Of a stretch of DNA of 64,000 nt, positions 7,702-18,400 are shown in pieces. The stretch is taken from the NCBI RefSeq assembly GCF_048541585.1, contig NZ_CP183303.1, forward strand, positions 1,240,001-1,304,000, written 5' to 3'. Source of the DNA: Legionella_C sp048541585 (GTDB taxonomy: Bacteria; Pseudomonadota; Gammaproteobacteria; Legionellales; Legionellaceae). Each line of letters opens with the position of its first letter. Positions within the stretch are counted from its first letter, which is position 1. The position numbers were made by a program, and so were the translations under genes. The notes beneath the pieces were generated by a model. The model did not search any database and had not been told where the DNA came from. It worked only from the letters and a program-made list of their open reading frames with translations.

Positions 7702-8256
7702 ATGAAGAAAAATATATTACTTGGAGTTAACTCTGGCATTGGTGCAAAAGATACTATTCATTTAATCCGATCTCTTACTAAATTGTTTAATGTTAAAGTT
7801 GTTGTTAGTGAGCATGCTAATCATTTTTTTGATTTAAGCCTAGCTAAATCACTTGTGTTAGTATTTGACGACGAAAGCGAGTGGTATGCATGGAAAAAAC
7901 GCGGTGATGAAGTGTTACATATCACCTTAAGAAATTGGGCAGATGTATTTATAATTGCGCCTCTATCAGCAAACACTTTAGCAAAAGTTACGCAAGGAAT
8001 AGCTGATAATTTGCTTTTGACTATTGCAAGGGCATGGGTTTTTAATAAAAAGCCTCTCGTTGTGGCTCCTTCCATGAATCGATTTATGTGGGAGCATCCA
8101 ATTACAAGGCGCCAACTAAATGAATTGCATAGTTGGAGAGTAAAAGAAATACCTCCAAGATGCAAGATGCTAGCTGGCGGTGATTTTGGTATCGGTGCTC
8201 TTGAAAAGCCAGAAATTATAACCGCATTTATAGATGACTTGATAAAAAATGGGTAA
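7702..8256 (+). CDS. HFCD-family flavoprotein (phosphopantothenoylcysteine decarboxylase-like), reductive Cys absent
   Basis: A 184-residue protein close in pattern to HAL3/PPC decarboxylases. It has VLHITLRNWADV with the catalytic His73, the FMN-binding APLSANTLAK (86-95), and the substrate-clamp PSMNRFMW (123-130). The C-terminal flap LAGGDFGIGAL (157-167) normally reads L-A-C-G-D, but Gly159 replaces the Cys that reduces the enethiol intermediate. In the family, loss of this Cys leaves oxidative decarboxylation, as in EpiD-type enzymes that act on peptidyl-cysteine. Bacterial CoA synthesis normally uses fused Dfp, so this small enzyme is accessory. Its start lies 3 bases after the preceding stop. 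Confidence 0.78.
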   Translation: MKKNILLGVNSGIGAKDTIHLIRSLTKLFNVKVVVSEHANHFFDLSLAKSLVLVFDDESEWYAWKKRGDEVLHITLRNWADVFIIAPLSANTLAKVTQGIADNLLLTIARAWVFNKKPLVVAPSMNRFMWEHPITRRQLNELHSWRVKEIPPRCKMLAGGDFGIGALEKPEIITAFIDDLIKNG

Positions 8257-8391
8257 TCCTTAATGAAACATCAATTATAATCGCATTTAAACAATTACAA
8301 CGAATTAATGCTGAGTTTCATCACTTATAAATTAGGGTTACCAAATTTACTTATTCAAGAGCTGTTAAAGGTTAATATAGGCAAGACAACT

Positions 8392-9585
8392 ATGTCTGAT
8401 AGCACAAAGTTATTTTTATATGTTCAGTCAATTTTATTACTGATGCTAGTGCAGCTCGGTACTGATATTTATTTGCCGTCCGTGCCAGCAATTTATAATG
8501 ATCTTGGTACGGACGAATCAGTAGTAAAGTTATCATTGAATGTAATGATAATTGCGCTGGGCTTTTCTCAGCTACTATATGGCCCTCTTTCAGATTATAT
8601 AGGTAGAAAACCAATCATAATTACAGGACTTATCATTTTTATTATAGGTAGCTCATTACTGATTCTACCTCAATCTATATTTACGTTAATCTTAGGTAGA
8701 ACAATACAAGGACTGGGCCTTGGTTTTGGCTTAAGTATAGGTTCGGCAATAGCTTGTGATATTTATAATGGAAAAACGCTAAATAAAGCGATAAGTGTTA
8801 TATCTGCCCTCTATGCAGTTATGCCCGTTGTTGCTCCAGTAATGGGCGGAACCTTACAAACCTATCTAGGCTGGCAAGCAAATTTCTACTTCTTATTTAT
8901 ATGTGGAATCATAATGTTTTGCCTCATTAAATTTTTTTTTAAAGAAACTAATGTTTATGCAGGATCACAAGATTTCCGCTTAAATAATTTAATAACTATC
9001 TATTACCAGTGCTTAAAGAATAAGGCATATACTTATAATTTATTTATTGCAACTTTATTCTACGCAGGCGAAGTCTCCTACATAATACAAATGCCGTTGG
9101 TCGCTCAAGAAACCTTTGGACTATCTCCTATGCAAACAGGATGGCTCATTATATTTACCTCAGCGGCTATTATAGTAGGGAGTAGCTTTTCAACAATTTT
9201 AATTAATAGATTATCAGCAAATGCTCTCATTTTTTTAGGCGTTATATGCGCTACTTTAGGTATCATTTTATCCTTTATATTTATGATTTTTAGCAAACAC
9301 ACTTTAGTAACTTTTATATCACCGATGGTGTTATTCATGCTAGGTTCTGGATTTGCTTTCCCTAACTGTATTGCTAATTGTTTAGAGGTATTTCCTAATA
9401 GGGCAGGCGCTGCAACGGCGTTGGCTTTAGGATTACTAACGCTATTGGGTGGTTGTTTAACCATAATCGTGGCAAAAATTCCAGCTCATAATCATTGGGC
9501 GCTGTCTTTCTTTGTTGTAGTTACAGTTTTTCTGATGCTAATTACATCTCTTTTTCTTTATAGAACCGCAATAAAGCAAGTGTAG
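8392..9585 (+). CDS. Bcr/CflA-type MFS drug-resistance exporter
   Basis: About 397 residues from MSDSTKLFLY; an upstream ATG at 8308 has no ribosome site and would add 28 unlikely residues. Signature features are LGTDIYLPSVPAIYNDLG in helix 1, GPLSDYIGRKPIIITG (MFS motif A) after helix 2, and LGRTIQGLGLGFGLSIG in helix 4, all typical of the 12-helix Bcr/CflA exporters. It follows the flavoprotein on the same strand after a 135-base gap and could export a product of the preceding genes. The stop codon at 9583-9585 lies inside repeat A, so the C-terminus may have been set by repeat insertion. Confidence 0.85.
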   Translation: MSDSTKLFLYVQSILLLMLVQLGTDIYLPSVPAIYNDLGTDESVVKLSLNVMIIALGFSQLLYGPLSDYIGRKPIIITGLIIFIIGSSLLILPQSIFTLILGRTIQGLGLGFGLSIGSAIACDIYNGKTLNKAISVISALYAVMPVVAPVMGGTLQTYLGWQANFYFLFICGIIMFCLIKFFFKETNVYAGSQDFRLNNLITIYYQCLKNKAYTYNLFIATLFYAGEVSYIIQMPLVAQETFGLSPMQTGWLIIFTSAAIIVGSSFSTILINRLSANALIFLGVICATLGIILSFIFMIFSKHTLVTFISPMVLFMLGSGFAFPNCIANCLEVFPNRAGAATALALGLLTLLGGCLTIIVAKIPAHNHWALSFFVVVTVFLMLITSLFLYRTAIKQV

Positions 9586-9642
9586 ATCGTAGTGACGAGG
9601 TTGAACCCGGGTTTCGGCCTTACAGGCTTGCACCCAGGCTAC
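9582..9642. repeat. Interspersed repeat A, copy 2
   Basis: GAACCCGGGTTTCGGCCTTA and CAGGCTTGCACCCAGGCTAC match copy 1 at 1622-1685 almost base for base. The TAG of the left end is the stop codon of the upstream exporter gene. Confidence 0.75.
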
Positions 9643-9664
9643 TCTAACTTTAATAGGCGAGTAT

Positions 9665-10573
9665 TTAACTTCTTTGAGAATCAGAGAAAACTTTATTTAA
9701 TAAAAAAGCTAATCTATATCCTGCTAAAGCCAATTGTTTTTCAATGATTAATGAGTTTTTAGCTAAGTAGTTTGCTTTGGGTTCCCCGGAAAAATCAATA
9801 TCATATATATTTGTTGCAATTTGATAGCCTTCTTTATGCCAACTTTCCGGATCAAAAGTAAAAGCTTTACTATCAAAATTTTTTACTGGTTGGTGGTTGG
9901 TAATAATAGCTGTAATTAATTCTGCATCGATAAGATTTTTTGAATTATGGGGAAATCCATAGCTTGGAAATAAAGTCATACCGCTATCCCAAAGTTGATG
10001 TAGATTATTTAAAATATCGCCATTTTCTTCTTTAAAGGATATTAGGTACTTATTTCCACCTCTATCACCGTCTGGAAATTGTTTGGAATATAAACTTGAA
10101 TTATGGAGGGGTTGATGTATATCGCCTATAAAATGGATAAGCATAGCTAATGATCTAGCTCTAATGCTTGGATTGCCATCCAGGTGGCTTAAATTGTCAG
10201 TTAATTCCTGAATTGCCCATACTACATTTTGTGTATATATTTTCTCAGGTAGAGTGCCATCTACACTGATAGGGTCATCTTTAAAATGCCAATTAAACAT
10301 GGTATGTAAGAAATTGGGCTTAGAAAATAGATGGTCTGGCCATACGGCTATTTTCATCATGCTTCTATTGGGATATTTAGCATCATAATCATATTGATAG
10401 AAGGCATTATTTTCTTGTTCCATAATAGGTAACAATTTTTTAATTTCTTCTTTGGCTTCTTCATTTAGATGTTGATAAGCAATGTTGGCTACTAACATAT
10501 GCCCCATTTCCCACCAAGCAAAGACTTTAAAAGGGAGGATAAAACTTAAAAATAATAGAACAATCCTTTTCAT
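9665..10573 (-). CDS. Secreted S1/P1-type nuclease
   Basis: A 302-residue protein with a clear signal peptide (MKRIVLLFLSFILPFKVFA) and predicted cleavage before WWEMGH. The new N-terminal Trp is a zinc ligand in this family. Other metal ligands are visible as WPDHLF, HFIGDIHQPLH and HQLWDSG. Such zinc nucleases cut single-stranded DNA and RNA and release 3'-nucleotides outside the cytoplasm. In an intracellular bacterium it could help nucleotide scavenging or degrade host nucleic acid. It is a single gene with AAGGATTTTTACA before the ATG. Length is normal for the family. Confidence 0.9.
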   Translation of the reverse strand: MKRIVLLFLSFILPFKVFAWWEMGHMLVANIAYQHLNEEAKEEIKKLLPIMEQENNAFYQYDYDAKYPNRSMMKIAVWPDHLFSKPNFLHTMFNWHFKDDPISVDGTLPEKIYTQNVVWAIQELTDNLSHLDGNPSIRARSLAMLIHFIGDIHQPLHNSSLYSKQFPDGDRGGNKYLISFKEENGDILNNLHQLWDSGMTLFPSYGFPHNSKNLIDAELITAIITNHQPVKNFDSKAFTFDPESWHKEGYQIATNIYDIDFSGEPKANYLAKNSLIIEKQLALAGYRLAFLLNKVFSDSQRS

Positions 10574-10643
10574 TGTAAAAATCCTTTAAATCTTAAAGTT
10601 AAAGACTTTATCTTTTAATTGCAATATTTTTATAAATGTAGCG

Positions 10644-10889
10644 AGCGTAGCCTTGATGTAGCATAGCGTAATCAAGGGTTTACTCGCCAAAGCCTAAACC
10701 ATTGTTAGGCTTAAGGATTAAATCATCCTATCTCGCCAGGTTACAGTGAGGAAAAATATTCCTCCAGAAGTAGCGTTCCTTCTATAATTTACCATTTTAA
10801 ATTTTTTTGTTGGTTGTTGGATGAGACAATAGTAATTTAATGATTGGAATAAATAAACCTTGATTACACTTCGTTGCATCAAGGCTACG
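10644..10889. mobile_element. RAYT/REP element remnant, copy 2
   Basis: Left REP GCGTAGCCTTGATGTAGCAT and right REP ..TTCGTTGCATCAAGGCTACG are inverted relative to each other and match the ends of the element at 1694-2005. A shared internal segment (..CGCCAAAGCCT.AACCATTG) follows the left REP in both. Between the ends is a short RAYT fragment. This is a non-autonomous relic. Confidence 0.65.
10718..10795 (-). pseudogene. REP-associated tyrosine transposase (RAYT), N-terminal fragment
   Basis: About 25 codons, MVNYRRNATSGGIFFLTVTW, identify the start of a RAYT protein. The rest of the enzyme, including the HUH motif and catalytic Tyr, is missing. It is parallel to the fragment at 1799-1912, including the identical upstream frame through the REP sequence (..KVYLFQSLNYYCLIQ.. 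versus ..KVYLLQSFHYYCLIQ..). Confidence 0.65.
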
Positions 10890-11009
10890 CTTAAAACCCT
10901 GCTTTGCCAAATAAGCAAATTTATCTACTTTGGTAAAGGAGCTTGTACGCATTGAGCTTCCCTGGGTTATTTGCAATAATGGCTCGCTGTTTATTATAAG
11001 GATATTACT

Positions 11010-11795
11010 GTGAATAAAAAAATGTTTTTGGCACCTTTTTTCCTTTCTTTACCTTTGCATGCAGGTACTATGGGAGAACCTATTTCTCCTACTTGTCCTT
11101 GGTTTGCTTCTATAGGAACTGGTTATTCTTGGACTGAAAAACCAGGTATTAAAAATCCTGATCCTACCTTTTGGGATTTTGCTAATGAAGGCTATGATGC
11201 AAGCATAGGCGATCGAGGTTTTTACACCTTTGCTGTTGGTAAGTCTATTCAAGAATATATTGATGTTAGCGTTCTTTACTTAAATCATGAAGTTTTTGAT
11301 TATCAAAAATTTCAAACAGGCCAGTCAGGTGGCCAGACAGGATTTAGCGGAAATGCTAGAACACGCTTTTTTCAATTAGCTAATCGAGCTTTATTAGTTA
11401 ATGGATTTTTACATCCTGATCCCTATTGGAGTGGCTTTGCAACAATTGGTATTACTCCCTTTATTGGCGGCGGTATTGGCTATGCTTACAATCAAGTACG
11501 CCATTTTCAAACTGTAGGCACTCAGGTAGTAGATGGGACTGCCATCGGCTCTACAACGTCTATTGGTTCTGATACAGGTCATGATAGCTTTGCTTGGCAA
11601 GGTTCTGCAGGTTTAAGTTTTCGCACTACTCAAAGCCATTTAGGTGTTAATCTTGGTTATCGTTATTTTGATGGCGGTAAATTTCATGGTCCATCTCGAA
11701 TCTATGCCAATTCTGATGGTTTTGCTAATGGCCGAAGTTGGCGCGGGCACGTAAAGGCAAATCAATTATTCTTTGAAATTCAGTACATGAGCTAA
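11010..11795 (+). CDS. Outer-membrane beta-barrel protein
   Basis: A 261-residue protein beginning at GTG 11010 with AAGGATATT at ideal ribosome-site distance. It has a signal peptide (MNKKMFLAPFFLSLPLHAG). It shows alternating aromatic/hydrophobic strands rich in Gly and Asn, for example YWSGFATIGITPFIGGGIGY, and ends in LFFEIQYMS, an aromatic-rich last strand. This fits the 8-stranded outer-membrane barrel proteins common in Legionella. No enzymatic motif is visible. A hairpin follows the stop at 11808. Confidence 0.7.
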   Translation: MNKKMFLAPFFLSLPLHAGTMGEPISPTCPWFASIGTGYSWTEKPGIKNPDPTFWDFANEGYDASIGDRGFYTFAVGKSIQEYIDVSVLYLNHEVFDYQKFQTGQSGGQTGFSGNARTRFFQLANRALLVNGFLHPDPYWSGFATIGITPFIGGGIGYAYNQVRHFQTVGTQVVDGTAIGSTTSIGSDTGHDSFAWQGSAGLSFRTTQSHLGVNLGYRYFDGGKFHGPSRIYANSDGFANGRSWRGHVKANQLFFEIQYMS

Positions 11796-11807
11796 CATTG
11801 ATAATCG

Positions 11808-11827
11808 GGCAAGTTTTATCACTTGCC
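11808..11827 (+). terminator. Hairpin after the barrel-protein gene
   Basis: GGCAAGT and ACTTGCC form a 7-bp stem with a 6-base T-rich loop, 12 bases after the stop. The following sequence has only a weak T-run, so termination efficiency is uncertain. Confidence 0.5.
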
Positions 11828-11962
11828 TGGGTCAATAATCTTTAAATAATCAATAAATTATATATTAGATAAAATAATAAATTATTATTTGCGATAAGCT
11901 GGCTATTTTTTCAGCAGGTTAGCCACTATGCTAAAAATGGTCACTAAACATCTTAAAGTGAT

Positions 11963-12040
11963 AGCTTTGAAGGCAGGGCGCTATGGTTTTCCTGAACCGC
12001 AATCCACATCTAAGATGTGTCGTTCGGTTTAAGTAAAGCT
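11963..12040. other. Structured intergenic element, possible ncRNA
   Basis: Three nested pairings are visible: AGCTTT (11963) with AAAGCT (12035), AACCG (11995) with CGGTT (12025), and CACATCT (12005) with AGATGTG (12013). It lies in a 630-base non-coding gap and is more GC-rich than its surroundings. No known RNA family is recognised. Confidence 0.35.
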
Positions 12041-12363
12041 GTAGTTTCATCAATTGCAACTTACTTAATATACCAATTCCGTTGTTCATATCAAATCTTA
12101 GTAATCTTCTTATAAGCTTTTTATAGCGTGCGCAACTTGATATTTTATCATTTTACATTTGGTTATAGCTGGATAGTTGGTTTTTTTTATATATTTTTAA
12201 CCTATTAACTCTGCTATATCCGTGAAATGGCAGTTATAAAGCGTTAGGTTATGGTCAGGTAACCTTTCAATTACCCAATCGGTAAATTATCTTTTAATTT
12301 CAACTACTAATATTAATTCCTAAAAGTTAATTAATAAAAATTTTTATGCAAGCTTACATAAGA

Positions 12364-12396
12364 CTTAATATTTCCTTAAGCAAAATTTATTACAAT
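12364..12396 (+). promoter_or_regulatory. PmrA-box-like promoter of the giant protein gene
   Basis: CTTAATATT at 12364 and CTTAAGCAA at 12375 are direct half-sites 11 bases apart, matching the Legionella PmrA consensus cTTAATatT. A -10-like TACAAT lies at 12391-12396, 16 bases from the second half-site. The same geometry recurs upstream of 23709. Confidence 0.6.
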
Positions 12397-12428
12397 ATGT
12401 GATCTTATTGTTCACTTGGAGTTTATTT

Positions 12429-15400
12429 ATGCCAAAAGGAACCGCCGCTGCTACTATTAATTTAGATCTATTAAAGCGCGATAAAGAACTTCAACAGAAT
12501 ATTTCTACTGCAAACACATTTGAGGATTTACCTAAGAGTGTTAAGCAGCAACTGCAAACGAAAGAAGCCTTTGAGAATTTTTTAAGTCACTATCCTCAGT
12601 TAGGCCAAAAAATAAATATTGAAATTCTAGTTAATCAAGCCATTAAATTAGAATCTATTGAGGTCGCTGTTCTACTTATTACTAAAAATTATTTTGATAA
12701 ATTAAAGAAAGATTCGGAACAATTTAAAAAGCTATTATTAGCCTTTCAAGATAATTTACAATGGTTACATACCGTGAGTAGCCAATTATCGTTATCTAAG
12801 CTTATCCAAATTTCAGGTTTAGATAGGGAGGATGACTTCATTACGGCTATTAAAGAATTTAAGGCTAAAACGAAGGACAACGTAATCCCTATCAGGCAAG
12901 GCACTATTATTAATAATCTTTTTAAAGAAGATAATAAGCCTTGGGCAAAAGCCAACTTAGCTTATTTTATTGAAAATCCAAAGCCCTGTTCTGCATATTT
13001 ACAAACTACGCACTTAAACGATATGTTTAAGTTAGCTGACATTCAACAAGTTCTAGCTTTATGTTGGGCCCTTGTTAAAACTAGGATAAAGTTATTAAAA
13101 ATATATTTGACTACCAGTGAGCGTAATGAGGGTGAATTAAAAGATAAAATTAAAACGAGCTTAACGACAAAGAGCAGTAAACAAGCAACGGATTTTATCA
13201 CCTATGAACCTTCTGTTATGGGGGAATTATTTAAATCAGCATTAGAGCCAAACAGAATTGATCTAGCTACTTTTAAAACTTATCTTTTACTATCTCATAA
13301 ACCACGACAAATTATAAAAGCCTATGGTGATCTTATTGTTAAAGCAGATCCTCCCCAAGTCGTCGTTGACATTAAGCAACTGAAAAAGCTTAACCAAGTG
13401 GTTGATCGTCTCCGACAGAATAACTCTATTGCAGATTTTGCTACAAATTTTCATTTATTGACAAAATTTAAAATCAATTTATTAAAGCAAGCGCTTGAAC
13501 AACCAGAAGTACAGCAAGATGTCATAACTAAATTAACAGGGGATAAGGAGCATAAAGAATGGGTAATCATGCATTTAAAGGAAAACCCTAGTTTAGTAAA
13601 AGCGCTATGTAAAAATAATGCTAATAATTTTTTACAATTATTACCACTTACTGATGATCCTGGCGAACTCTTAAGAAAAGTAGCGGGTAAGATTGATAGT
13701 AAAGATAGGGCTCGTATTATTTTTCAATCAGTCATTCAAATTGGTCGCTATACAAAAGAGCATCCTGAATACCAAGCCGAATTTGATAAAATGTTAGAAG
13801 AAAAATTTTGGTTAAATTTCGGTTATAGGAGTGTTAGAAGCATCGCTATAGCTTTTCTAACGGATGAATTACGTAGTTCTAACAGAGCTTGGGTAGGCAA
13901 AGATGGTACGAAAGATGATCTTAAATTTTTAATCAAAAATAAAAATTTACACCAACTGTTTAATTTAACTGAACAACAATGTCAACAATTAGCAAAAGAT
14001 GAAGTTATCGAGCAAAAAGCACACAAAGCATTAGCAGAACATTATTACGGTAAATTAAATTTAGGAAGTAAAAAGCCTCAAGATGCTCAAGCAATACGCG
14101 ATAAGAGTATTCACTACGTATTAAAAGAAATTGACCCTGAATTTAGGGAAGTCGCATTAAATGAAGCAATATATGGTGTTCGTGCGGAAAACCAACATGA
14201 TCAAACTAAAAAGCTAATTAGTTTAGCTAGAGCAGATTTATTCCAGCGGCCTTTAGCTGTCCTTCAGGACTTATCTAAAGCTGACGTTGAATGTTTTTAC
14301 ACCTACTTTAATAGCCAGATTAAAAAGATTAACACCATCGACGAACTAGATATACTTGCTGCACGCTTTAATGGCGAAGTGAAAGGAAAAAATCTAGCTT
14401 GGCCCATTAGTGAGCGTAGACAAGAACTTATTCAAAATGAATTGAGAAAAGAGGCTGAAAAGTCATTATCGAATTCCGCTAATAAATTTTATAATTATGC
14501 TAAGCATCACACTATAGAAGCCTTATTAATCTTAGGCCTTGGTATTACTAATGAAGAGGTCATAAAAAGAGTTGCTTACGGTGCGATTACCCACAATGAT
14601 TTGGAATTTATTAAAGCTAGAAACGACTTTAAATCTATTTTATTAGACTTGATGGAAGAAAAAGATTTTCAAAGGAATGCTGATGTCCAGATTGCACAAG
14701 TACTGTTAGATAATGTAGGGGATAACGTATTGATTATAGATGTGATTACAAAGCTTGATCCATCCGTTCCTCACCCAGTAATTGATCAATACTTAAAAGA
14801 TTCACCTGTGCTTATGCTTGCTTGTCTGCAGCTAAAGGGTGAATGGAATATAGAGCACATTAACAGCATGCTGGCTTGGTTTGATAAAAACAACTTAACT
14901 CACGCTAAGGCCGAAGCAAAAAGGCTTTTATTTACCCAAGGCCCTCTATTAACATTAATGCAGAGTGCCCAATCTAATTCAGCGCTAAGAGATGATTTAT
15001 TAGTTTCTAATAATTTACGACGCTTTACACAAGAGAAGTTAACTGATGAAGAAACAAAAGTATTTTTAGCTTGGTATCGTAAGGTAGAGGTTAGTAAAGC
15101 ATTTAAGCCCCTTCTCACAGACATTCTTGTTTTAAACCAAGAGTCTCAAGAATTTATTAATGAATTAATAGGCCAACTTAGTGACGGCGCTCGGCTTAAA
15201 TTATTAAAAGACCCACGTATCGACTCAACCTTTATTGGCCAAAATCCTTCACTATTACTCTTTAAAAAACCTCACTACTCTCTAGAAAAAGAGCTGATTA
15301 ACGATAGCAACTTACTAAGCAAAGTAGTTCATATTTTTCCGCAATTGCCAAAAGACATTAAGCTTTTTACCAAAGAGCAAATCGACCTCTTCTTAAAAGT

Positions 15401-18400
15401 ATTAAATCAAGAAGAACTTTTAAACGGGTTGCAAGTAGAGACTAGAGCTGCTTTTGATGAAGCTTTGCTGCCACTGCTTTCAGAACCTGCATTGCAAAAA
15501 GCGCTATTAGAAAATGAAAATAAAGCTGCAGCCATTGCTATTGTAACCAGTAAAAATGAACAACTTCGTGAAGCATTTTGGTTAGCTGCCAAAACCTCAC
15601 CTAAACTAGTTGGGCAAGTAATAGAAGCTATTTTAGATAACGCGTCAGAAATTAATAAGCATCAAGAGGTTATTAAAAGTTATTTTGACAAATTTAGTTC
15701 TGATAAGGTAGCAAGCTCTGTTAAGAATACGTCAGCTATTCAAAATATTTTAAAGCCAATTCAAAAGAGCACCGTAGAGCCGGTAAGGCTACCCTCATCA
15801 ACTACTACAAAATCGAAAAATGATAAACCAACTTTAGCAACGACTACTACCAACTCATTAGATGAAAGTTCATCTCTAGAATCAGATGAAAAAAATTCAT
15901 CTCTAGAAGTTGAATTGAAAGGAGATACTAACCCAGGAGCGGTAAAAACACGACCAAGGTCTGAAAGTCAACCAAGTCAATCCACGGCCTTGACCAAAAT
16001 AAATATAGAAGTCAATGATATTCACTATGTTGAAGATATCTATAAATTGTTATTGGATTATAGGAATGTAGATAAAATCACTTTGGCTAAGTACTTTGAG
16101 GTGCTAAGAACAGCTAAACCTGAGTTATTCGAGGCCGCTTTAAAGCAACATTACTTAGCAGATTATACAATTAGTAGTTTACTTAAAGACATCAATGATG
16201 AATTGCCAAAAACTGTAGCCAAATCAGTCTCTACCATCGCAGCACCACAGAAGAAAGCTCAGGCTAAAAAGAAAGTAGAGAAGGCTCCTAAGCCGAAATT
16301 ACAAGATGAGAACTATAGTAAATACCAAAAAATAGTTATAGAAATAAAAGAGAAGTCAGAGAAGGAAATTCTAAAAATTAAAAAGAGTATATTTAATTCC
16401 GAGCAATCTATAAGTGAAACAACAAAAAAAATTAAAAAGATATTTAAAAATCTGAATGATGAAGCTAACAGTAATGTAAAAGACACAGCATCATCCTTTA
16501 CTTTTAAGAAATCAACTGTCCTGGCTGCTTATCAGGCTATTAAATATCAATATCGTTTATTAGAAGACTTACAAAAAAATAGTTCATTGCCTAATCTTAA
16601 GCAAGATAACACTCTAGAAAGCTGTTTAACTAAAGTTGCTGAACAGTATAATTTAGGTTCAAAAGAAAAATTAAATAATGGATTAAGGAGCGTATTACAT
16701 CAAGCTAATATCTACTTAGAAAATTCTCAGCATCATTTAGCTGCACATTACTATCATGAGGTTATTAAAGCTTGTAAAGAAGATGAAGACATCAGTCTTC
16801 AGATAAGATTTGACGCAACTAAGGCTCTTATTTCCTTACTGATTAAAGAGCCAGATATCCAAGTCAGTCCTGAAGCGCCTACGCATCAGCATATCAAAAA
16901 TTTATTTCAATCTTTTATTGGTAATTGTGATTTTACCTCTAACTTTATTAAACCAAAAATTTTAGCATTACCACCGGAATGGCTTGCTTCATCTGAAATT
17001 TATGAGGTCATAGAAAATAATTTAAATCTAGATAATCCAAATTTAGAACTGGTTGAGTGGATTGAAAAACACGCTAAAGTAACTCATACAGATAAGATAC
17101 TTAACCAAAATTTTGATACGCTTAAAAAGATGTTAGAGCTTAAAGTATTCGTAAATCGTCATCAAGATAGTGACACAACCACGTATGAGCAATCAGAGCT
17201 GCTTAAAGAAATCTATCATCGTGATCCTGAATTATTGTTTAATGAGAAGTTTAACTTTAACCTTGAGGTAGTATTGGCGACCACCGGTGAGGGCCTTGAG
17301 ATACTATTTTTTTACTTACGTAATAGAACGCTCGCAGCTAATCTGCTTGAACAAGCAGGCGAAAACATACAGGCGCTTTATGAACTTGGAAAGCAGAATG
17401 AACTGGTCAAATTTGTTTTAACATCCTGTTATCCTCATGTGATAAGTATGATTGATCAAGAGGTATTTACCCACACGATTGTTATTACGCGAAACGATGA
17501 TACTTCTAGCACTACCAATGCTCAAAAGCAAAATGATGTTAATAGTAGTATATTTAATACAGAAGTTTCAACAGATGAACCGCTTGCGCCACCACCGCCA
17601 CCGCCACCAGGGCCACCACCGCCACCGCCGCCTTCTAACCTTACCGGGGGGCTTAAATTACCTAGTAAGACTCACCCAGTTTCTGAGTATTCTAGCGATA
17701 AGCCAACTAATAATACTGGCTCAACGAGTAACACTATTATTAGTCAAAAAGATATTGCAAAAGTTAAATTAAAATCAGTAACCTCTAATCAAGACGAAAA
17801 GAATAGGGTAAAAGGCCCAGCAACGCAATTGAGTCTGGCGGAACAATTAGAGGCGAAAGCTATAAAGCAGAAAAATTTAGTTTGGCAAGAAATGACACAA
17901 GATGGTAGTAAAGAACTATCAACTTGTGGCCAGGCGATCCTTAATTCGCTTAAAGTACCCGTAAATGCAGTACAAGATGTTCCAGCAGATGCTAAAGAAG
18001 CTTTTTACCAAACGTATGTTGGTATTAAAAGCCGCAGGCTTGATGATATTAATGTGGAACTTGTATTTAAAGAGCTTAGATTAAATCAAAATTTAAAAGC
18101 TTATCTTGTAGAAAGTGAAGAGAAACTTACTGAGCTTGCTAAGCAAATTGCTGAGGTAGCTAAAGCTAAAAAGTCTTTAGAAATGAAAGAGACCTCAACA
18201 AGTAAGCCAGTAAGTAACCACATTCCTTCGTCAAGTGCTAATGTTGCGATTAAAGAGATCTTGACAGGTTTAGGCGCTTTCTTAGGACACACTGATCAAG
18301 CTGTTATAGCAGAGCCCCTATTAATTGAGCTATACAAAGACTATAGTAAGCCGCAAGAAACGCCATTGTCAGTGGAAAAAGAGGCTGATTTTATAAAAAG

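Noticed and set aside
7821..8165. Minus-strand frame of 114 codons inside the flavoprotein gene
   Set aside because: The plus strand carries clear HFCD motifs here; the antisense frame has none.
8308..8391. Upstream start for the Bcr/CflA exporter
   Set aside because: There is no ribosome site, and the 28 extra residues do not fit the family N-terminus, which begins just before the first helix.
9105..9464. Minus-strand frame of 119 codons inside the exporter gene
   Set aside because: Antisense shadow of membrane-helix codons, with no ribosome site or family pattern.
17452..17772. Plus-strand frame with an Arg/His-rich translation inside the giant gene
   Set aside because: It is the shifted reading of the CCA/CCG proline codons of the poly-proline tract.
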